Assembly (NCBI RefSeq): GCF_000633355.1
Contig: NZ_AYMQ01000094.1
Coordinates: 103,407-167,406 of the forward strand
Direction: 5' to 3'
Source of the DNA: Serratia sp. H1w
GTDB taxonomy: Bacteria > Pseudomonadota > Gammaproteobacteria > Enterobacterales > Enterobacteriaceae
Length of the DNA stretch: 64,000 nt
The notes under the pieces were generated by a model. The model was given only the letters and a program-made list of their open reading frames with translations, was not told the origin of the DNA and made no database searches. Below, piece by piece: positions 1 through 14,915 of this stretch (its first letter is position 1; the number at the start of each line of letters is the position of its first letter). The position numbers were made by a program, and so were the translations under genes.

Positions 1-46
1 CATGGGAATGCCGGGGATAGGGATGGGCGTAAATAATCAGGATCAT
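1..46 (-). CDS. kefF: KefF, potassium-efflux ancillary flavoprotein (N-terminal 15 codons only)
   Basis: The minus strand from position 46 to the window edge reads MILIIYAHPYPRHSH, the start of the KefF family, an NAD(P)H quinone oxidoreductase-like flavodoxin that activates the glutathione-gated K+ efflux channel KefC. Only 15 codons are inside the window, so the rest of the protein cannot be assessed. It lies 166 bases downstream of carB on the same strand, separated from it by the carB terminator. In E. coli kefFC also lies in the carB-folA interval, which supports the call. Confidence 0.85.
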   Translation of the reverse strand, partial: MILIIYAHPYPRHSH

Positions 47-160
47 GCGGTTCTCGCCGTGCGGTGTCATACATCAAGCATATATCTTGACGGTTTACGC
101 AGGGATTAATAGCGGAAATTTTTATTGGCTTGGTACAAATTGGCTGATGAAGATAAAAGA

Positions 161-187
161 AAAGGACGGGATACGATCCCGTCCTTT
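161..187 (-). terminator. Intrinsic terminator of carAB
   Basis: An 11-bp perfect stem (AAAGGACGGGA with its complement) encloses a 5-base loop, 26 bases past the carB stop codon. On the minus strand the stem is followed by TTTTCTTTT. Confidence 0.9.
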
Positions 188-212
188 GATGGCAAAACAG
201 CGTGTAACGCCC

Positions 213-3434
<3,222 letters not shown>

Positions 3435-3452
3435 GGCTTTTCTGGCTCCTGA

Positions 3453-4601
3453 TTATTTGGCGTTGCTACGGTAAGTCTCAATCAGTTCGATAAAGTGATC
3501 GAACAGCGGCGCGGCATCGTGCGGGCCTGGGCTGGCTTCCGGATGGCCCTGGAAGCTGAACGCGGCTTTATCGGTACGATGGATGCCCTGCACCGTGTGG
3601 TCAAACAGGGATTTGTGCGTGATGCGCAGCGTGCTCGGCAGATTATTTTCATCAACGGCAAAGCCGTGGTTCTGCGCGGTGATCATCACGGTGTTGTTAT
3701 CCAGATCTTTCACCGGGTGGTTACCACCGTGGTGGCCGAGCTTCATCTTCATGGTCTTGGCACCGCTAGCCAGTGCCAGCAGCTGATGGCCCAGGCAGAT
3801 ACCAAATACCGGGATATCGGTTTCCAGGAAGCGTTTGATGGCGGTGATGGCGTAATCGCAAGGCTCCGGGTCACCAGGGCCGTTGGACAGGAAGATGCCG
3901 TCTGGCGCCATTTTCAGCACCTCTTCCGCAGGGGTTTGCGCTGGCACCACGGTCAGGCGGCAGCCGCGATCTACCAGCATACGCAGGATATTACGCTTGG
4001 CACCGTAATCGTAGGCCACGACATGGTAAGGCAGTTCGCCTGCAGGTTTGGCCTCCGGCAAATCGCCTTCCAGCGTCCAACTCCCCTGTTGCCAGGCGTA
4101 AGCTTCCTTGGTGGTGACCTCTTTCGCCAGATCCATGCCCTTCAGACCAGGGAAAGCCTTGGCTTTTTGCAGCGCCAGTTCGGCATCGGTCAGGTCGCCC
4201 GCGATGATGCAGCCATTCTGTGCGCCTTTTTCACGCAGCAGGCGGGTCAGCTTGCGGGTATCGATATCGGCAATCGCCACGATGTTGTGACGCTTGAGGT
4301 AATCGGCCAGGCCCATTTCGTTGCGGTAGTTGCTGGCAATCAGTGGCAGGTCGCGGATGACCAGGCCTTGAGCATGAACTGCGGAGGATTCAGCATCGGC
4401 ATCATTGGTGCCGACATTACCGATATGGGGATAAGTAAGAGTAACAATCTGGCGGGAGTAGGAAGGATCGGTGAGGATTTCTTGATAGCCGGTCATCGAC
4501 GTATTGAAGACCACTTCCCCTACTGCCGTACCTTCTGCCCCGATGGCCCGACCGTGGAATTGGGTTCCGTCTTCCAGAACCAATAGCGCTGACTTAATCA
4601 A
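3453..4601 (-). CDS. carA: Carbamoyl-phosphate synthase small (glutaminase) subunit
   Basis: CarA hydrolyses glutamine and passes ammonia to CarB. The class I amidotransferase domain carries the nucleophile motif GICLGHQ and the His/Glu pair in [10 protein letters not shown] place the start at the TTG at 4601 rather than the upstream in-frame GTG at 4628. A good Shine-Dalgarno (GGAGGGT) sits just before the TTG, the protein then begins like E. coli CarA ([12 protein letters not shown]) and is 382 residues, the usual length. The GTG frame would also run through the ARG boxes. E. coli carA also starts with TTG. Confidence 0.97.
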   Translation of the reverse strand: MIKSALLVLEDGTQFHGRAIGAEGTAVGEVVFNTSMTGYQEILTDPSYSRQIVTLTYPHIGNVGTNDADAESSAVHAQGLVIRDLPLIASNYRNEMGLADYLKRHNIVAIADIDTRKLTRLLREKGAQNGCIIAGDLTDAELALQKAKAFPGLKGMDLAKEVTTKEAYAWQQGSWTLEGDLPEAKPAGELPYHVVAYDYGAKRNILRMLVDRGCRLTVVPAQTPAEEVLKMAPDGIFLSNGPGDPEPCDYAITAIKRFLETDIPVFGICLGHQLLALASGAKTMKMKLGHHGGNHPVKDLDNNTVMITAQNHGFAVDENNLPSTLRITHKSLFDHTVQGIHRTDKAAFSFQGHPEASPGPHDAAPLFDHFIELIETYRSNAK

Positions 4602-4611
4602 AACACCCTCC

Positions 4612-4629
4612 GAGGAATAATCAATCACA
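4612..4629 (-). promoter_or_regulatory. ARG box 2 (ArgR operator) at carP2
   Basis: The minus strand reads TGTGATTGATTATTCCTC, a degenerate match to the ArgR half-site pair TGAAT-N4-ATTCA. It lies 3 bases from the better box at 4633-4650, the usual tandem spacing for a hexameric ArgR. Confidence 0.7.
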
Positions 4630-4632
4630 ATA

Positions 4633-4673
4633 TTTGCATATTAATTCATATTTCACACCCTAAATCAATGCAA
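4633..4673 (-). promoter_or_regulatory. carP2 promoter with overlapping ARG box 1
   Basis: On the minus strand a -35-like TTGCAT (4668-4673) is followed after 17 bases by TATGAA (4645-4650). An ARG box TATGAATTAATATGCAAA (4633-4650) overlaps the -10. This matches the E. coli carP2 layout, in which ArgR-arginine excludes RNA polymerase. The pyrimidine/purine-controlled P1 should lie further upstream, around 4700-4760, but I cannot place it by eye. Confidence 0.75.
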
Positions 4674-4776
4674 AAACCGCCCTCAAGGCCAATTTTTGGC
4701 AAATTGGGCGCATTTTAATGATGAGTGTCCCGCTTGTCTAGCCAAACTGCCATTTTTTCTATTATTTTTGCTGACC

Positions 4777-4986
4777 TCAGGGTTTAAAGGGGGTCACAGG
4801 CACAAAAACAGCAGCAAACTTGGACGAGTAAACGGTTGCGAGACACAGTGACAGAAAAAATAGCTTAAAACAGCTTAAATCGGAGCCGCGAGCAATAAAG
4901 GTGAGAACAAAAGCAAGAAACGGGATAGATAACATGTAAAAATAACGATAACGAATTAAAACTGCATCGTAGTCATCATTTTTCAT
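4777..4986 (-). CDS. Doubtful small membrane-protein ORF in the dapB-carA interval
   Basis: A 69-codon frame with two hydrophobic stretches (about residues 16-34 and 41-62) lies between the dapB terminator and the car promoters. There is no Shine-Dalgarno before its ATG, which directly follows the terminator's T run. I recognise no family. It may be a chance frame in the car regulatory region. The rest of 4674-5069 holds the car promoter area and the dapB terminator. Confidence 0.2.
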   Translation of the reverse strand: MKNDDYDAVLIRYRYFYMLSIPFLAFVLTFIARGSDLSCFKLFFLSLCLATVYSSKFAAVFVPVTPFKP

Positions 4987-4989
4987 GTT

Positions 4990-5016
4990 AAAAAAAGGAC
5001 AATAAAATTATTGTCC
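4990..5016 (-). terminator. Intrinsic terminator of dapB
   Basis: A 9-bp perfect stem (GGACAATAA with its complement) and 2-base loop is followed on the minus strand by seven T residues, 54 bases past the dapB stop. Confidence 0.85.
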
Positions 5017-5069
5017 GATTATCATAGCATTATGACAAACACAACCACATCACGATGGTGTTCAAGAAA

Positions 5070-6145
<1,076 letters not shown>

Positions 6146-6172
6146 GCAAAACGGGGAGCCTTAGCTCCCCGT
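6146..6172 (-). terminator. Intrinsic terminator of the ileS-lspA-fkpB-ispH operon
   Basis: A 9-bp stem AACGGGGAG/CTCCCCGTT with a 6-base loop is followed on the minus strand by TTTT. It lies 21 bases past the ispH stop. Confidence 0.85.
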
Positions 6173-6193
6173 TGTTTAGTCACTTTCTGGTAC

Positions 6194-7147
6194 TCAGTCG
6201 ATCTGCTTGATATCCATGCGCAGTTCTTTCGGCACTTCAAACACGATGTTCTCTTCGCGGCCGCTGATCTCATGCACGTCTTTACCACCCAACGCTTTCA
6301 AGCGGCTGATAACGTCCTGAACCAGCACGTCCGGCGCAGAGGCCCCGGCAGTGACACCAATGTTGCTGGCGTCTTTCAGCCAGGACTCTTGAATGTCCGC
6401 CGCCGAGTCGATCAAATAGGCCGGTTTACCCACTCGCTGGGCAAGTTCGGCCAGGCGGTTGGAGTTAGAGGAGTTCTTCGACCCCACCACCAGTACCACA
6501 TCGGCGTCACCTGCCAAACTGCGCACCGCTTCCTGACGGTTGGTCGTGGCGTAACAGATATCGTCCTTGCGTGGCCCGATAATCTCTGGGAAACGCTTAC
6601 GCAACGCATCGATCACGTCGGAAGTATCGTCCACCGATAAGGTGGTCTGCGTCATAAAGCACAGGTTACGCTCATTCTTCACCTGCAACTGCCAGACATC
6701 TTCCGGCGACTCCACCAGATACATGCCCCCCTGAGGGTTGCTGTACTGGCCCATGGTGCCTTCCACTTCCGGATGCCCGGCGTGGCCAATCAGGATGGCC
6801 TCGGTGCCCTTACGGCTGGCACGGGCCACTTCCATATGCACCTTGGTCACCAACGGGCAGGTGGCATCGAACAGCATGGTCAGATCGCGGGCTTTGGCCT
6901 CGGCACGAACTGCCTGTGAGACTCCGTGGGCGGAAAAGATCAGGATCGAGCCATCCGGCACTTCCGCGATCTCTTCGATAAATACCGCACCACGCTCACG
7001 CAGGCTTTCGACCACGTAGCGGTTATGCACCACTTCGTGACGCACGTAAATCGGTGCGCCGTAAATCTCCAGCGCACGTTCTACAATGCTGATCGCACGA
7101 TCGACCCCGGCACAAAAGCCGCGCGGGTTAGCCAGCAATATTTGCAT
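6194..7147 (-). CDS. ispH: 4-hydroxy-3-methylbut-2-enyl diphosphate reductase
   Basis: IspH is the last enzyme of the MEP isoprenoid pathway. It converts HMBPP to IPP and DMAPP using an oxygen-sensitive [4Fe-4S] cluster. The three cluster cysteines are visible in [10 protein letters not shown] (Cys12), [11 protein letters not shown] (about 96) and [11 protein letters not shown] (about 197); the catalytic Glu region is [10 protein letters not shown]. The 317 residues match the family. The ATG at 7147 has an AGGAGG Shine-Dalgarno and lies inside the 3' end of fkpB, a 20-base overlap that suggests translational coupling. Confidence 0.98.
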   Translation of the reverse strand: MQILLANPRGFCAGVDRAISIVERALEIYGAPIYVRHEVVHNRYVVESLRERGAVFIEEIAEVPDGSILIFSAHGVSQAVRAEAKARDLTMLFDATCPLVTKVHMEVARASRKGTEAILIGHAGHPEVEGTMGQYSNPQGGMYLVESPEDVWQLQVKNERNLCFMTQTTLSVDDTSDVIDALRKRFPEIIGPRKDDICYATTNRQEAVRSLAGDADVVLVVGSKNSSNSNRLAELAQRVGKPAYLIDSAADIQESWLKDASNIGVTAGASAPDVLVQDVISRLKALGGKDVHEISGREENIVFEVPKELRMDIKQID

Positions 7148-7598
7148 GCGCGTCCTCCTGCTGCGGATCGATCTCCAGCACTTCGATATCGAAGGTCACC
7201 GGGTGCCCCGCCAGCGGATGGTTGAAATCAACGGTGATCGAGTCTTCCGTCACTTCACGCACCACACCAGGCATTTCACTACCGTCAACGGCGGTAAACA
7301 GCATGATGGTGCCGACATCCGGTACACCGGTCTCGTTGAAGTCACGGCGCGAGAAGAACTGGATCAGATCCGGGTTCTCCGCGCCAAACGCCGCTTCCGG
7401 TTGCAAGCTAAACGCACACTTGTCCCCAGCCCGCAGACCGATCAACTGCTGTTCCAGCGGAGCAGACAGGCTGCCATCACCTAGGCGGAACAGCGCCGGT
7501 TTGCCATTTCCCTGGGTTGATTCAGCGGTCGTTCCATCTGCCAGTTTTAGCGTAAAGTGCACTAATACTGCGCTGTTGCCGTTAACCTGAGCCGTCAT
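7128..7598 (-). CDS. fkpB: FKBP-type peptidyl-prolyl isomerase / chaperone FkpB
   Basis: This is a cytoplasmic SlyD-like FKBP that isomerises Xaa-Pro bonds and has chaperone activity. The frame extends further upstream, but the start at 7598 ([15 protein letters not shown]) aligns with E. coli FkpB and gives 156 residues. It also sits one base after the lspA stop, as expected in this tight operon. The [18 protein letters not shown] segment is the typical C-terminal FKBP/IF element. The C-terminus runs a few residues past the E. coli end, creating the overlap with ispH. Confidence 0.95.
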   Translation of the reverse strand: MTAQVNGNSAVLVHFTLKLADGTTAESTQGNGKPALFRLGDGSLSAPLEQQLIGLRAGDKCAFSLQPEAAFGAENPDLIQFFSRRDFNETGVPDVGTIMLFTAVDGSEMPGVVREVTEDSITVDFNHPLAGHPVTFDIEVLEIDPQQEDAHANIAG

Positions 7599-7599
7599 A

Positions 7600-8106
7600 T
7601 CACTTACCTTCGCTCTTGACACTTTTCTTCGCCGGCAAGAACCCTTCCAGCACAATCATGGCGGCACCGACGCAGATAAAGCTGTCCGCCAGATTGAAGG
7701 TGGGGTAATGCCAGTTGCCAATATAAAAGTCGATGAAATCGACCACAAAGCCATGCCACAGGCGATCAAACAGGTTGCCGAGCGCCCCGCCGATAATAAA
7801 GGCATAGGCGATATTGTTCAGCTTCTGCTGGGCGCTACTGCGATACATCATCACCAGCAGCACCACCACGATGGCGATCGCAATACCGGCAAAGAACCAG
7901 CGCTGCCAGCCGCCGTGATCCGCCAGGAAACTGAACGCCGCACCGTAGTTACGGGCGTAGTACAGGTTGATTGACGGGAACAACGGCTGGGTCTGGCCCA
8001 GCACGAAGTTACTCAGGATCCACTGTTTGCTGAAAAAATCCAGCGCCAGCACCACCACTACCAGCCATAGCCAGCGCAAGCCGGTCGAACTTATCGGTCT
8101 ACTCAT
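7600..8106 (-). CDS. lspA: Lipoprotein signal peptidase II
   Basis: LspA is an inner-membrane aspartic protease that removes signal peptides from prolipoproteins after Lgt modification. Four transmembrane segments are apparent. The two catalytic aspartates lie in [10 protein letters not shown] and FNLAD near the third and fourth segments. I use the ATG at 8106 ([15 protein letters not shown]), which matches E. coli; the frame's upstream extension overlaps the ileS 3' end and is not conserved. The result is 168 residues. It sits 13 bases after ileS and one base before fkpB. Confidence 0.96.
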   Translation of the reverse strand: MSRPISSTGLRWLWLVVVVLALDFFSKQWILSNFVLGQTQPLFPSINLYYARNYGAAFSFLADHGGWQRWFFAGIAIAIVVVLLVMMYRSSAQQKLNNIAYAFIIGGALGNLFDRLWHGFVVDFIDFYIGNWHYPTFNLADSFICVGAAMIVLEGFLPAKKSVKSEGK

Positions 8107-8119
8107 CAGGCGCTTGTTC

Positions 8120-10936
8120 TCAGGCAAAGTTACGTTTTTCGCCGTCACCGGCTACGTTGGTCACACAGCGGCCGCAGAGTTCTGCGTGCTCCGCCACCTG
8201 GCCGACATCGGTGGTGTAATGCCAGCAGCGCGGGCACTTCTCACCATCCGCTTTGCTGAACGCAATTTTCAGCCCTTTCAACAGTTCGCTTGGCTGCGCA
8301 TCTGCCGGAGCATCCGCAATCGGTGCCACGCTGGCCGATGAGGTCAGCAGCACAAAACGCAGTTCATCTTGCAGGCTGTTCAGACGTGCTGCCAGATCGC
8401 TATCGGCGTACAGCGTAACCGCCGCCTCCAACGAACCACCAATGTGCTTGTCTGCACGCGCCTGTTCCAGCACCTTGTTCACTTCGCCACGTACTTTCAG
8501 CAGATCGGCCCAGAACGCATCGTTCATGCCTTCGCCCTCTGCCAGCCCGAACAGGCCGTCGTACCATTCTTCGGTAAAGACGTATTGCGCGCGCTTGCCT
8601 GGCAGGAAGGCCCAGATTTCATCGGCGGTAAACGACATGATCGGTGCCATCCAGCGGACCAGCGCTTCTGCAATGTGGAACAGGGCGGTCTGGCAGCTGC
8701 GGCGGGCAACGCTGTCGCTTTTCGCGGTGTACTGACGGTCTTTAATGATGTCCAGATAGAAGGACCCCATTTCCACCGAGCAGAACTGCATCAGGCGCTG
8801 CACCACTTCGTGGAAGTCGTAGCTGGCATACGCCTGCTCGATATCCTGCTGTGCAGCCAATGCTCGGCCCACGGCCCAGCGATCCAGGACCACCATCTCT
8901 TCCGGTGCCACGCAGTCGGTGCTTGGATCAAACCCGTTCAGGTTAGCCAGCAGGAAACGCGCGGTGTTACGGATGCGGCGATAAGAATCGGCAGCACGCT
9001 TGAGGATCTCGTCGGAAACCGCAATCTCGCCGGTGTAGTCGGTAGAAGCCACCCACAGACGCAGAATGTCGCCACCCAGCTTGTTCATCACGTCCTGCGG
9101 GCTGACGGTGTTGCCGATCGACTTGGACATTTTGCGGCCCTGGCCATCGACGGTAAAGCCGTGGGTCAGCACTTCTTTGTAAGGCGCTTTGTCCTTCATG
9201 GCGGTTGAGATCATCAGCGATGACATGAACCAGCCACGGTGTTGGTCGGAGCCTTCCAGATACATGTCGGCAGAGTGGCCGTTGAATTCTGGACGCACAT
9301 CAACCACTGAAGAATGGGTCGAACCGGAGTCGAACCACACGTCCAGCGTATCTGGCACTTTCACATAATCGGCTGCATCGGCACCGAGGATATCGGCAGC
9401 ATCCAGATCCCACCAGGCCTGGATCCCATCTTGTTCAACGCGCTTGGCCACTTCTTCCATCAGCTCTACGCTGCGTGGATGAAGCTGCTCGGTCTCTTTG
9501 TGCACGAACAGGGACATTGGCACGCCCCAGGTACGCTGACGTGAGATACACCAGTCCGGGCGGTTAGCGACCATGGTTTCGATACGTGCCTGGCCCCAAT
9601 CAGGGATCCACTGCACGCCTTTGATCTCTTCCAGCGACTGCTTACGCAGGCCCTTCTGATCCATGCTGATAAACCATTGTGGCGTAGCGCGGAAGATGAT
9701 CGGCGTTTTGTGACGCCAGCAGCACGGGTAGCTGTGTTGCAGTTTTTCCACGTGCAGCAATGCGCCTTTCTCACGCAGCAGCTCAACGATCAGATCGTTG
9801 GCCTTGAAGACGAACTTGCCGTCCAGCGTCGGATAGGTGCCAGTCAGGTAGCAACCGTTCGGGCCAACCGGGTTGGCGACTTCCAGGCCGTATTTCTGGC
9901 CGATCACGAAGTCATCCGGGCCGTGGCCAGGTGCGGTATGTACAGCACCGGTACCGGCGTCCAGCGTAACGTGGTCGCCCAGGATTGCTGGCACGTCAAA
10001 GCCCATGAACGGATGGGTAAAGCGCATCAGTTCCAGATCGCTGCCTTTGCAGTCGCCCAACACGGCCCAGGAAGTAATGCCTGCGCGCTTCATCACGCTT
10101 TCCACCAGATCCGCAGCCAGGATCACGCATTGGCCGTCAATCTGCACCAGTTGGTAAGCGAATTCTGCATTCAGCGAGATCGCACGGTTAGCCGGTAACG
10201 TCCACGGCGTGGTCGTCCAGATCACCAGGGAGATCGGACCATTAACGTTGTGTACGCCGAACTTACTGGCCACCGCCGCGGCATCAACCGCGTGGAACGC
10301 GACGTCGATGGACGGCGAGGTTTTGTCGTAATATTCAACTTCCGCTTCCGCCAGGGAAGAACCGCAGTCCGTACACCAGTGCACCGGCTTGGCGCCTTTG
10401 AGCAGATGACCATTGCTGATGATCTTGCCCAATGCACGGATGATGTTGGCTTCGGTTTTAAAATTCATGGTCAGGTAAGGGCGATCCCAGTCACCCAGTA
10501 CCCCCAGACGGATAAAGTCTTTCTTCTGGCCTTCAACCTGCTCGGCAGCATATTCGCGACACTTCTGGCGGAATTCTGCCGGTGTCAGTTTCTCACCCGG
10601 TTTGCCATACAGTTGCTCAACCTTCAGTTCGATAGGCAGACCGTGACAGTCCCAGCCTGGAACGTAAGGCGAATCAAAGCCAGCCATCCCTTTTGACTTG
10701 ATGATAATGTCTTTGAGGATCTTGTTTACCGAGTGACCAATGTGAATGCTGCCATTCGCATACGGAGGGCCGTCATGCAGAATGAAGGATTTCTTGCCCT
10801 TTTTGGCGGCACGAATGATCCCGTACAGATCCTGTTCATACCAACGTGCGAGCATGCCAGGTTCACGCTTGGCGAGATCGCCACGCATCGGGAACCCTGT
10901 TTCCGGCAAGTTCAGGGTATTCTTGTAGTCACTCAT
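8120..10936 (-). CDS. ileS: Isoleucyl-tRNA synthetase
   Basis: IleS charges tRNA-Ile and edits mis-activated valine. The 938-residue class I enzyme shows the HIGH motif in [12 protein letters not shown] (about residue 65), the KMSKS loop (about 605), a CP1 editing domain in between, and a C-terminal zinc-binding CPRCWH...CGRC. It is the first gene of the ileS-lspA-fkpB-ispH operon; ribF lies 30 bases upstream on the same strand and is probably co-transcribed. Confidence 0.98.
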   Translation of the reverse strand: MSDYKNTLNLPETGFPMRGDLAKREPGMLARWYEQDLYGIIRAAKKGKKSFILHDGPPYANGSIHIGHSVNKILKDIIIKSKGMAGFDSPYVPGWDCHGLPIELKVEQLYGKPGEKLTPAEFRQKCREYAAEQVEGQKKDFIRLGVLGDWDRPYLTMNFKTEANIIRALGKIISNGHLLKGAKPVHWCTDCGSSLAEAEVEYYDKTSPSIDVAFHAVDAAAVASKFGVHNVNGPISLVIWTTTPWTLPANRAISLNAEFAYQLVQIDGQCVILAADLVESVMKRAGITSWAVLGDCKGSDLELMRFTHPFMGFDVPAILGDHVTLDAGTGAVHTAPGHGPDDFVIGQKYGLEVANPVGPNGCYLTGTYPTLDGKFVFKANDLIVELLREKGALLHVEKLQHSYPCCWRHKTPIIFRATPQWFISMDQKGLRKQSLEEIKGVQWIPDWGQARIETMVANRPDWCISRQRTWGVPMSLFVHKETEQLHPRSVELMEEVAKRVEQDGIQAWWDLDAADILGADAADYVKVPDTLDVWFDSGSTHSSVVDVRPEFNGHSADMYLEGSDQHRGWFMSSLMISTAMKDKAPYKEVLTHGFTVDGQGRKMSKSIGNTVSPQDVMNKLGGDILRLWVASTDYTGEIAVSDEILKRAADSYRRIRNTARFLLANLNGFDPSTDCVAPEEMVVLDRWAVGRALAAQQDIEQAYASYDFHEVVQRLMQFCSVEMGSFYLDIIKDRQYTAKSDSVARRSCQTALFHIAEALVRWMAPIMSFTADEIWAFLPGKRAQYVFTEEWYDGLFGLAEGEGMNDAFWADLLKVRGEVNKVLEQARADKHIGGSLEAAVTLYADSDLAARLNSLQDELRFVLLTSSASVAPIADAPADAQPSELLKGLKIAFSKADGEKCPRCWHYTTDVGQVAEHAELCGRCVTNVAGDGEKRNFA

Positions 10937-10966
10937 TAGATTCTCGATCTCGTTTCGGTTCGTAGA

Positions 10967-11905
10967 TTAAACCGGTGTCTGTAGCCCGAAGAACGCCCGG
11001 GCCGTCACCACATCATTGGCGATTTGCTGCTTTAGCGCATCGAGCGAAGCAAAACGCTGTTCATTGCGCAATTTTGCGCGCAGCACCACATCCAAGTGGC
11101 GCCCGTAAAGATCCATAGTTACGTCCAGCAAATGCACTTCCAACTGCTGACGTATGCCTGCCACCGTCGGGCGGGTGCCGATATTGGCCACGCCCGGTAA
11201 AGGCTCGGGGCCCAGGCCATAAACATCGACCGCATAGACCCCTTTAACCGGGGCAACCAGGCGTTTGAGCGGCAGGTTGGCGGTTGGGAAACCGATGGTT
11301 CGCCCCAGTTCATCGCCATGCACTACGCGCCCGGAAATACTGTAAGGATTCCCCAGTAGGGTTTCTGCCAGCGGCAAATCGTCATCACGCAGCGCATTGC
11401 GGATGGCGGTACTGCTGATGCGCAGCTCGCCTTCGCGGAAGCTTGGCGTGCTGACCACCTCAAAGCCGAATTCTTGCCCGGCAAGCTGTAACAGTGGGAA
11501 ATCCCCCTGGCGACCAGCACCAAAGCGGAAATCATCCCCCACCATCAGGAATTTTACCCCCAGTTTTTCGACCAGCAGCTCGGCAACGAATGCCTGGGCG
11601 GTGTGGGCGGCAAAGCGGGGATCAAACTTGACGCATAACAGGTAATCAACCCCGGCCTGTGCCAGGTATTTAGCCTTGTCACGCAAACGCGTGAGGCGGG
11701 CCGGAGCCTTATCCGCGGCAAACAGTTCCAGCGGCTGTGGCTCAAAGATCATGACGATCACCGGTAGCCCCAGGCGTCGTCCTTCCTGCTTCAACTGCCC
11801 CAACAGCGCCTTATGACCGCGATGGACGCCGTCAAAGTTGCCGATGGTAAGCACGCAGCCACGGTGGCGTGCACGGATATTATGGATGCCGCGAATTAGC
11901 TGCAT
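10967..11905 (-). CDS. ribF: Bifunctional riboflavin kinase / FAD synthetase
   Basis: RibF phosphorylates riboflavin to FMN and adenylylates it to FAD. The 312-residue protein has an N-terminal nucleotidyltransferase domain with TIGNFDGVHRGH and a C-terminal riboflavin kinase domain with GRTIGFPTANL near residue 205. It is divergent from rpsT and directly upstream of ileS, the order seen in E. coli. Confidence 0.97.
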   Translation of the reverse strand: MQLIRGIHNIRARHRGCVLTIGNFDGVHRGHKALLGQLKQEGRRLGLPVIVMIFEPQPLELFAADKAPARLTRLRDKAKYLAQAGVDYLLCVKFDPRFAAHTAQAFVAELLVEKLGVKFLMVGDDFRFGAGRQGDFPLLQLAGQEFGFEVVSTPSFREGELRISSTAIRNALRDDDLPLAETLLGNPYSISGRVVHGDELGRTIGFPTANLPLKRLVAPVKGVYAVDVYGLGPEPLPGVANIGTRPTVAGIRQQLEVHLLDVTMDLYGRHLDVVLRAKLRNEQRFASLDALKQQIANDVVTARAFFGLQTPV

Positions 11906-12264
11906 AGCTGGCCCAACACAGTGGAAATCGGCGGATTATACCTTGTACAGCGGTTAAGGTTAACCCGCGATTGGTTCCTTTGATGTAATAGTCATACCAT
12001 ACCGGAGGATAATCGCCTAAACCACCGTTTATCTGGCCCAATGCGTGGTATATTGGCCGACTGATATCAAGCTTGCCCTCGGGCAGAAGCTTGAAAGACG
12101 GGGGATAACCCACCACGACCAACAGCTTGCAGACTGTGATGCAAATCACATGGCGATTTTTCTCGCGAAACACTGTATTCCCATGGCTGAAGCTGGTAAA
12201 ATCCTGCGCCATCACAACGTAGCAAGTGCCGCCCGTACAAACGGCGCTTATTTGCACAAATCCA
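11906..12264. other. ribF-rpsT divergent intergenic region with scrambled yaaY-like sequence
   Basis: E. coli annotates a 72-codon ORF, yaaY, here on the ribF strand. In this window two minus-strand segments resemble it as I recall it: 12154-12231 (RHLLRCDGAGFYQLQ...) and 11916-11972 (NRGLTLTAVQGIIRRF). They are in different reading frames and separated by about 180 bases, so no intact yaaY exists. The conservation may reflect the ribF and rpsT promoters rather than protein. No other coding frame is supported. Confidence 0.45.
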
Positions 12265-12293
12265 TTGACAAACGAAGGCTAAAAGGGCATATT
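12265..12293 (+). promoter_or_regulatory. rpsT promoter
   Basis: TTGACA (12265-12270), a 17-base spacer and CATATT (12288-12293) lie about 50 bases before the rpsT start. The surrounding sequence closely resembles the E. coli rpsT P2 promoter. Confidence 0.85.
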
Positions 12294-12340
12294 CCTCGAC
12301 CTTTGAATTGTCCTCAATATATATATTTGGGAGTTGGACC

Positions 12341-12604
12341 TTGGCTAATATCAAATCAGCTAAGAAACGCGCCATACAGTCTGAGAAACGTCGCAAGCAT
12401 AACGCTAGCCGTCGCTCAATGGTGCGTACCTTCATTAAGAAGGTTGACGCAGCTATCGCAGCTGGCGACAAAGACGCAGCACAAAACGCATTCCTCGTAA
12501 TGCAACCACTTGTGGATCGCCAGGCAGCTAAAGGCCTGATCCACAAAAACAAAGCTGCGCGCCATAAGTCGAACCTGACTGCGCGTATCAACGCAATGCA
12601 ATAA
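12341..12604 (+). CDS. rpsT: 30S ribosomal protein S20
   Basis: S20 binds 16S rRNA early in 30S assembly. The product is basic, 87 residues, and starts at a TTG preceded by GGGAG. The frame could be opened at 12308, but the TTG at 12341 gives the conserved [15 protein letters not shown] start and exact family length. E. coli rpsT also uses UUG, a weak start central to its translational autoregulation. Confidence 0.98.
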   Translation: MANIKSAKKRAIQSEKRRKHNASRRSMVRTFIKKVDAAIAAGDKDAAQNAFLVMQPLVDRQAAKGLIHKNKAARHKSNLTARINAMQ

Positions 12605-12625
12605 GCATTACGTTGTGTGCTTGTT

Positions 12626-12653
12626 AAAAAAACCGGCCTCGGCCGGTTTTTTT
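12626..12653. terminator. Bidirectional terminator between rpsT and nhaR
   Basis: An 11-bp stem (AAAAACCGGCC with complement) is flanked by A and T runs, so it can terminate both rpsT (+) and nhaR (-). Confidence 0.9.
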
Positions 12654-12670
12654 ACGCCTGAAATTCAAGC

Positions 12671-13570
12671 TTACAGCGCGAACAGCGCCGAGAAGTCCTT
12701 GTTGCATACCCGCTGTACCGCCGGATGCTGGATCATTCTCTCGGCAAAAATGATGTAATACTCTTCCTGCACGCTGTCCACCCGCCCGATTTCTACCACG
12801 TCATCATCGCTATAGGTATCCAGCGCATACAGCGTTGGCGCCACGAAGATGGCATTGTGGTACAGACCAAAAGCCTTCATCAGGGCCGCATCGTCAAACT
12901 CCCCTAGGATCTCGACCTTGATACCCTGAGTGTTGAACCAGTTGAGCAATTTGCGCCCCAACATCGAACGCCTTCCCGGGATCAGCAAGCGGCGCTGCTC
13001 CAAACAGGCGGGGAACGGCAAATCGGGTATCGGCTGACGGCAGAAGAAACTGACCCCACACTCGCCCAGCTTCAGCGAAAACAGCCCTTCCTGCTGGCTG
13101 GAGTCGACCGGGCAGTCCGACAGGATCATATCCAGCTTATGCTGGCTCAGTTGCTCCAGCAGCATCTCATGGGTAGATTCAAAGCAGCGCAGGTGAATTT
13201 GTTCGTTATCCACCACCACCGCCGTTTCCAATACCTGGCTGACCAGCCGTTTGGATAGCGCATCCGCGACGCCAACGTCAAACAGCAGGTTGGACTCCTT
13301 GCGGTAGTTGACGATATCCAGCATTTCCTGGCTGAGCATAAACATCTTGTCGGCATAGCGGAACACCAGTTGGCCCAGCTCGGAAGGCACCAATCCGCGC
13401 CCCTGACGTTTGAACAGCTTGCCGTTGAGCCGCTCTTCCAACGCCTTGATTTGGCCGGTGATGGTCTGCGGCGTGAGGAACAGGGCTTCTGCCGCACCGA
13501 CGACCGACCCCTCCTTGCAGACCTGCCAGAAGTAATACAGATGGTTAAAGTTGATATGAGACATTCTCAA
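12671..13570 (-). CDS. nhaR: LysR-type activator of nhaA
   Basis: NhaR is a Na+-responsive LysR-family activator of the nhaA antiporter gene. The 299 residues have an N-terminal winged helix (about 5-65, [20 protein letters not shown]) and a LysR substrate-binding domain. I use the TTG at 13570 ([15 protein letters not shown]). An AGGAG lies 8 bases before it, whereas the internal ATG two codons later is 14 bases from that site, and the TTG aligns with E. coli MSMSH. It lies 178 bases downstream of nhaA on the same strand. Confidence 0.94.
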   Translation of the reverse strand: MRMSHINFNHLYYFWQVCKEGSVVGAAEALFLTPQTITGQIKALEERLNGKLFKRQGRGLVPSELGQLVFRYADKMFMLSQEMLDIVNYRKESNLLFDVGVADALSKRLVSQVLETAVVVDNEQIHLRCFESTHEMLLEQLSQHKLDMILSDCPVDSSQQEGLFSLKLGECGVSFFCRQPIPDLPFPACLEQRRLLIPGRRSMLGRKLLNWFNTQGIKVEILGEFDDAALMKAFGLYHNAIFVAPTLYALDTYSDDDVVEIGRVDSVQEEYYIIFAERMIQHPAVQRVCNKDFSALFAL

Positions 13571-13673
13571 AACGTTCTCTCCTTAGGTTTCTCATCGGCA
13601 AACGGTCTGCCGTGATGAGCGACAAACTCCCTATCGTTAATTTCAGACAACGCAAAGTCATCTTATCCCAAGT

Positions 13674-13700
13674 ACAGCGCGGCGGATAAAGCCGCGCTGT
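13674..13700 (-). other. Hairpin in the nhaA-nhaR interval
   Basis: A perfect 10-bp stem ACAGCGCGGC/GCCGCGCTGT with a 7-base loop lies 49 bases past the nhaA stop. It has no T tail, so it may be an mRNA-stabilising or processing structure rather than a strong terminator. Confidence 0.5.
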
Positions 13701-13748
13701 CACTACGATTATAATACCCCTTTATCAACAAGGGATTAACCATACAGG

Positions 13749-14915
13749 TTATCGGCTGCGAGGTAATGTTAAACGCAGCAGGCCGTAACCTACTACCGCA
13801 GCACTGGTCGATCCCAATAGTATGCCTAATTTGGCATAGGTAATGAGAGCCACATCCGCATCGGCGAAGGCCAGTGAGGCAATAAAGATCGACATGGTGA
13901 AACCAATACCACACAGCACCGCCACGGCAAACACCTGCTTAAAGCCGATATCCTGCGGCAAACGAGCGATCCCCAGCTTCACCGCCAACCAGCAGAAAAC
14001 GAAAATTCCCAGCGGCTTACCGATAAACAACCCAGCGGCAATCCCCAGCGGCAACAGTGAAGTCAGCCCGCTCAGGGAAACCCCTTGCAACGGCACGCCG
14101 GCGTTGGCAAAGGCAAACAGCGGCAGGATCAGGAAGGCGACCCAAGGGTGCAGCTCATGCTCCAATGTTTCGGAGGGTGAAGGCTCACTCTTGGCATTCA
14201 GCGGGATCATAAAGCCGACAATCACCCCCGCCAACGTCGCATGAACGCCGGACTTGAGGATCGCCACCCACAGCACCAATCCAACCATCATATACAGCGA
14301 GGTTTTGCCCACGCCCCGCCAGTTCATCCAAGCCAATACCGCGATCGCTGCAGCCGCAACGCCCAGCGCCGCCATCGAGACCTGATGGGTATAGAACAGC
14401 GCGATAATGATAATGACCCCGAGGTCATCAATAATTGCCAAGGCCAGCAAAAACACTTTCAGGCTGGTCGGCACGCGGTTACCCAGTAAGGCCATCACAC
14501 CCAAGGCGAAGGCAATATCCGTTGCCGCCGGGATAGCCCAGCCTTGGCGAGTCACTTCATCGGCACCGTTGAACAGCAGATAGATCAGCGCCGGAGCCAA
14601 CATGCCGCCCAGGGCAGCAATCGCCGGGAAGATGGCCTTGTCACGCCCAGCCAGCGAGCCTTGCAACAGCTCGCGCTTAACCTCCAGCCCTACCACCAGG
14701 AAGAAGATGGCCATCAGCCCGTCGTTAATCCACAGCAGCAACGGTTTGGCGATCTCCAGCGAGGCGATACTAACCGCTACCGGCAGGTTGAGGAAAGCCT
14801 GATACAGCCCCTGGGCGGGGGTATTAGCCATGATCAGAGCCACCACGGCGGCAGCGATCAGAATGATGCCACCAGCGGCTTCCTGACGCAGAAATTGACG
14901 AATAATAGTAGTCAC
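13749..14915 (-). CDS. nhaA: Na+/H+ antiporter NhaA
   Basis: NhaA is an inner-membrane antiporter that exports Na+ or Li+ in exchange for 2 H+, giving salt and alkaline tolerance. The 388-residue product is almost entirely hydrophobic, about 12 segments. It carries the paired ion-binding aspartates in [11 protein letters not shown] (about residue 163) and the TDIAFALGV pore segment just before. The start [17 protein letters not shown] is family-typical. nhaR lies downstream. Confidence 0.97.
   Translation of the reverse strand: MTTIIRQFLRQEAAGGIILIAAAVVALIMANTPAQGLYQAFLNLPVAVSIASLEIAKPLLLWINDGLMAIFFLVVGLEVKRELLQGSLAGRDKAIFPAIAALGGMLAPALIYLLFNGADEVTRQGWAIPAATDIAFALGVMALLGNRVPTSLKVFLLALAIIDDLGVIIIIALFYTHQVSMAALGVAAAAIAVLAWMNWRGVGKTSLYMMVGLVLWVAILKSGVHATLAGVIVGFMIPLNAKSEPSPSETLEHELHPWVAFLILPLFAFANAGVPLQGVSLSGLTSLLPLGIAAGLFIGKPLGIFVFCWLAVKLGIARLPQDIGFKQVFAVAVLCGIGFTMSIFIASLAFADADVALITYAKLGILLGSTSAAVVGYGLLRLTLPRSR

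Noticed and set aside
4602..4628. Longer CarA starting at GTG 4628
   Set aside because: It would place the ribosome site and ARG box 2 inside the coding sequence; TTG at 4601 has the Shine-Dalgarno and the conserved N-terminus.
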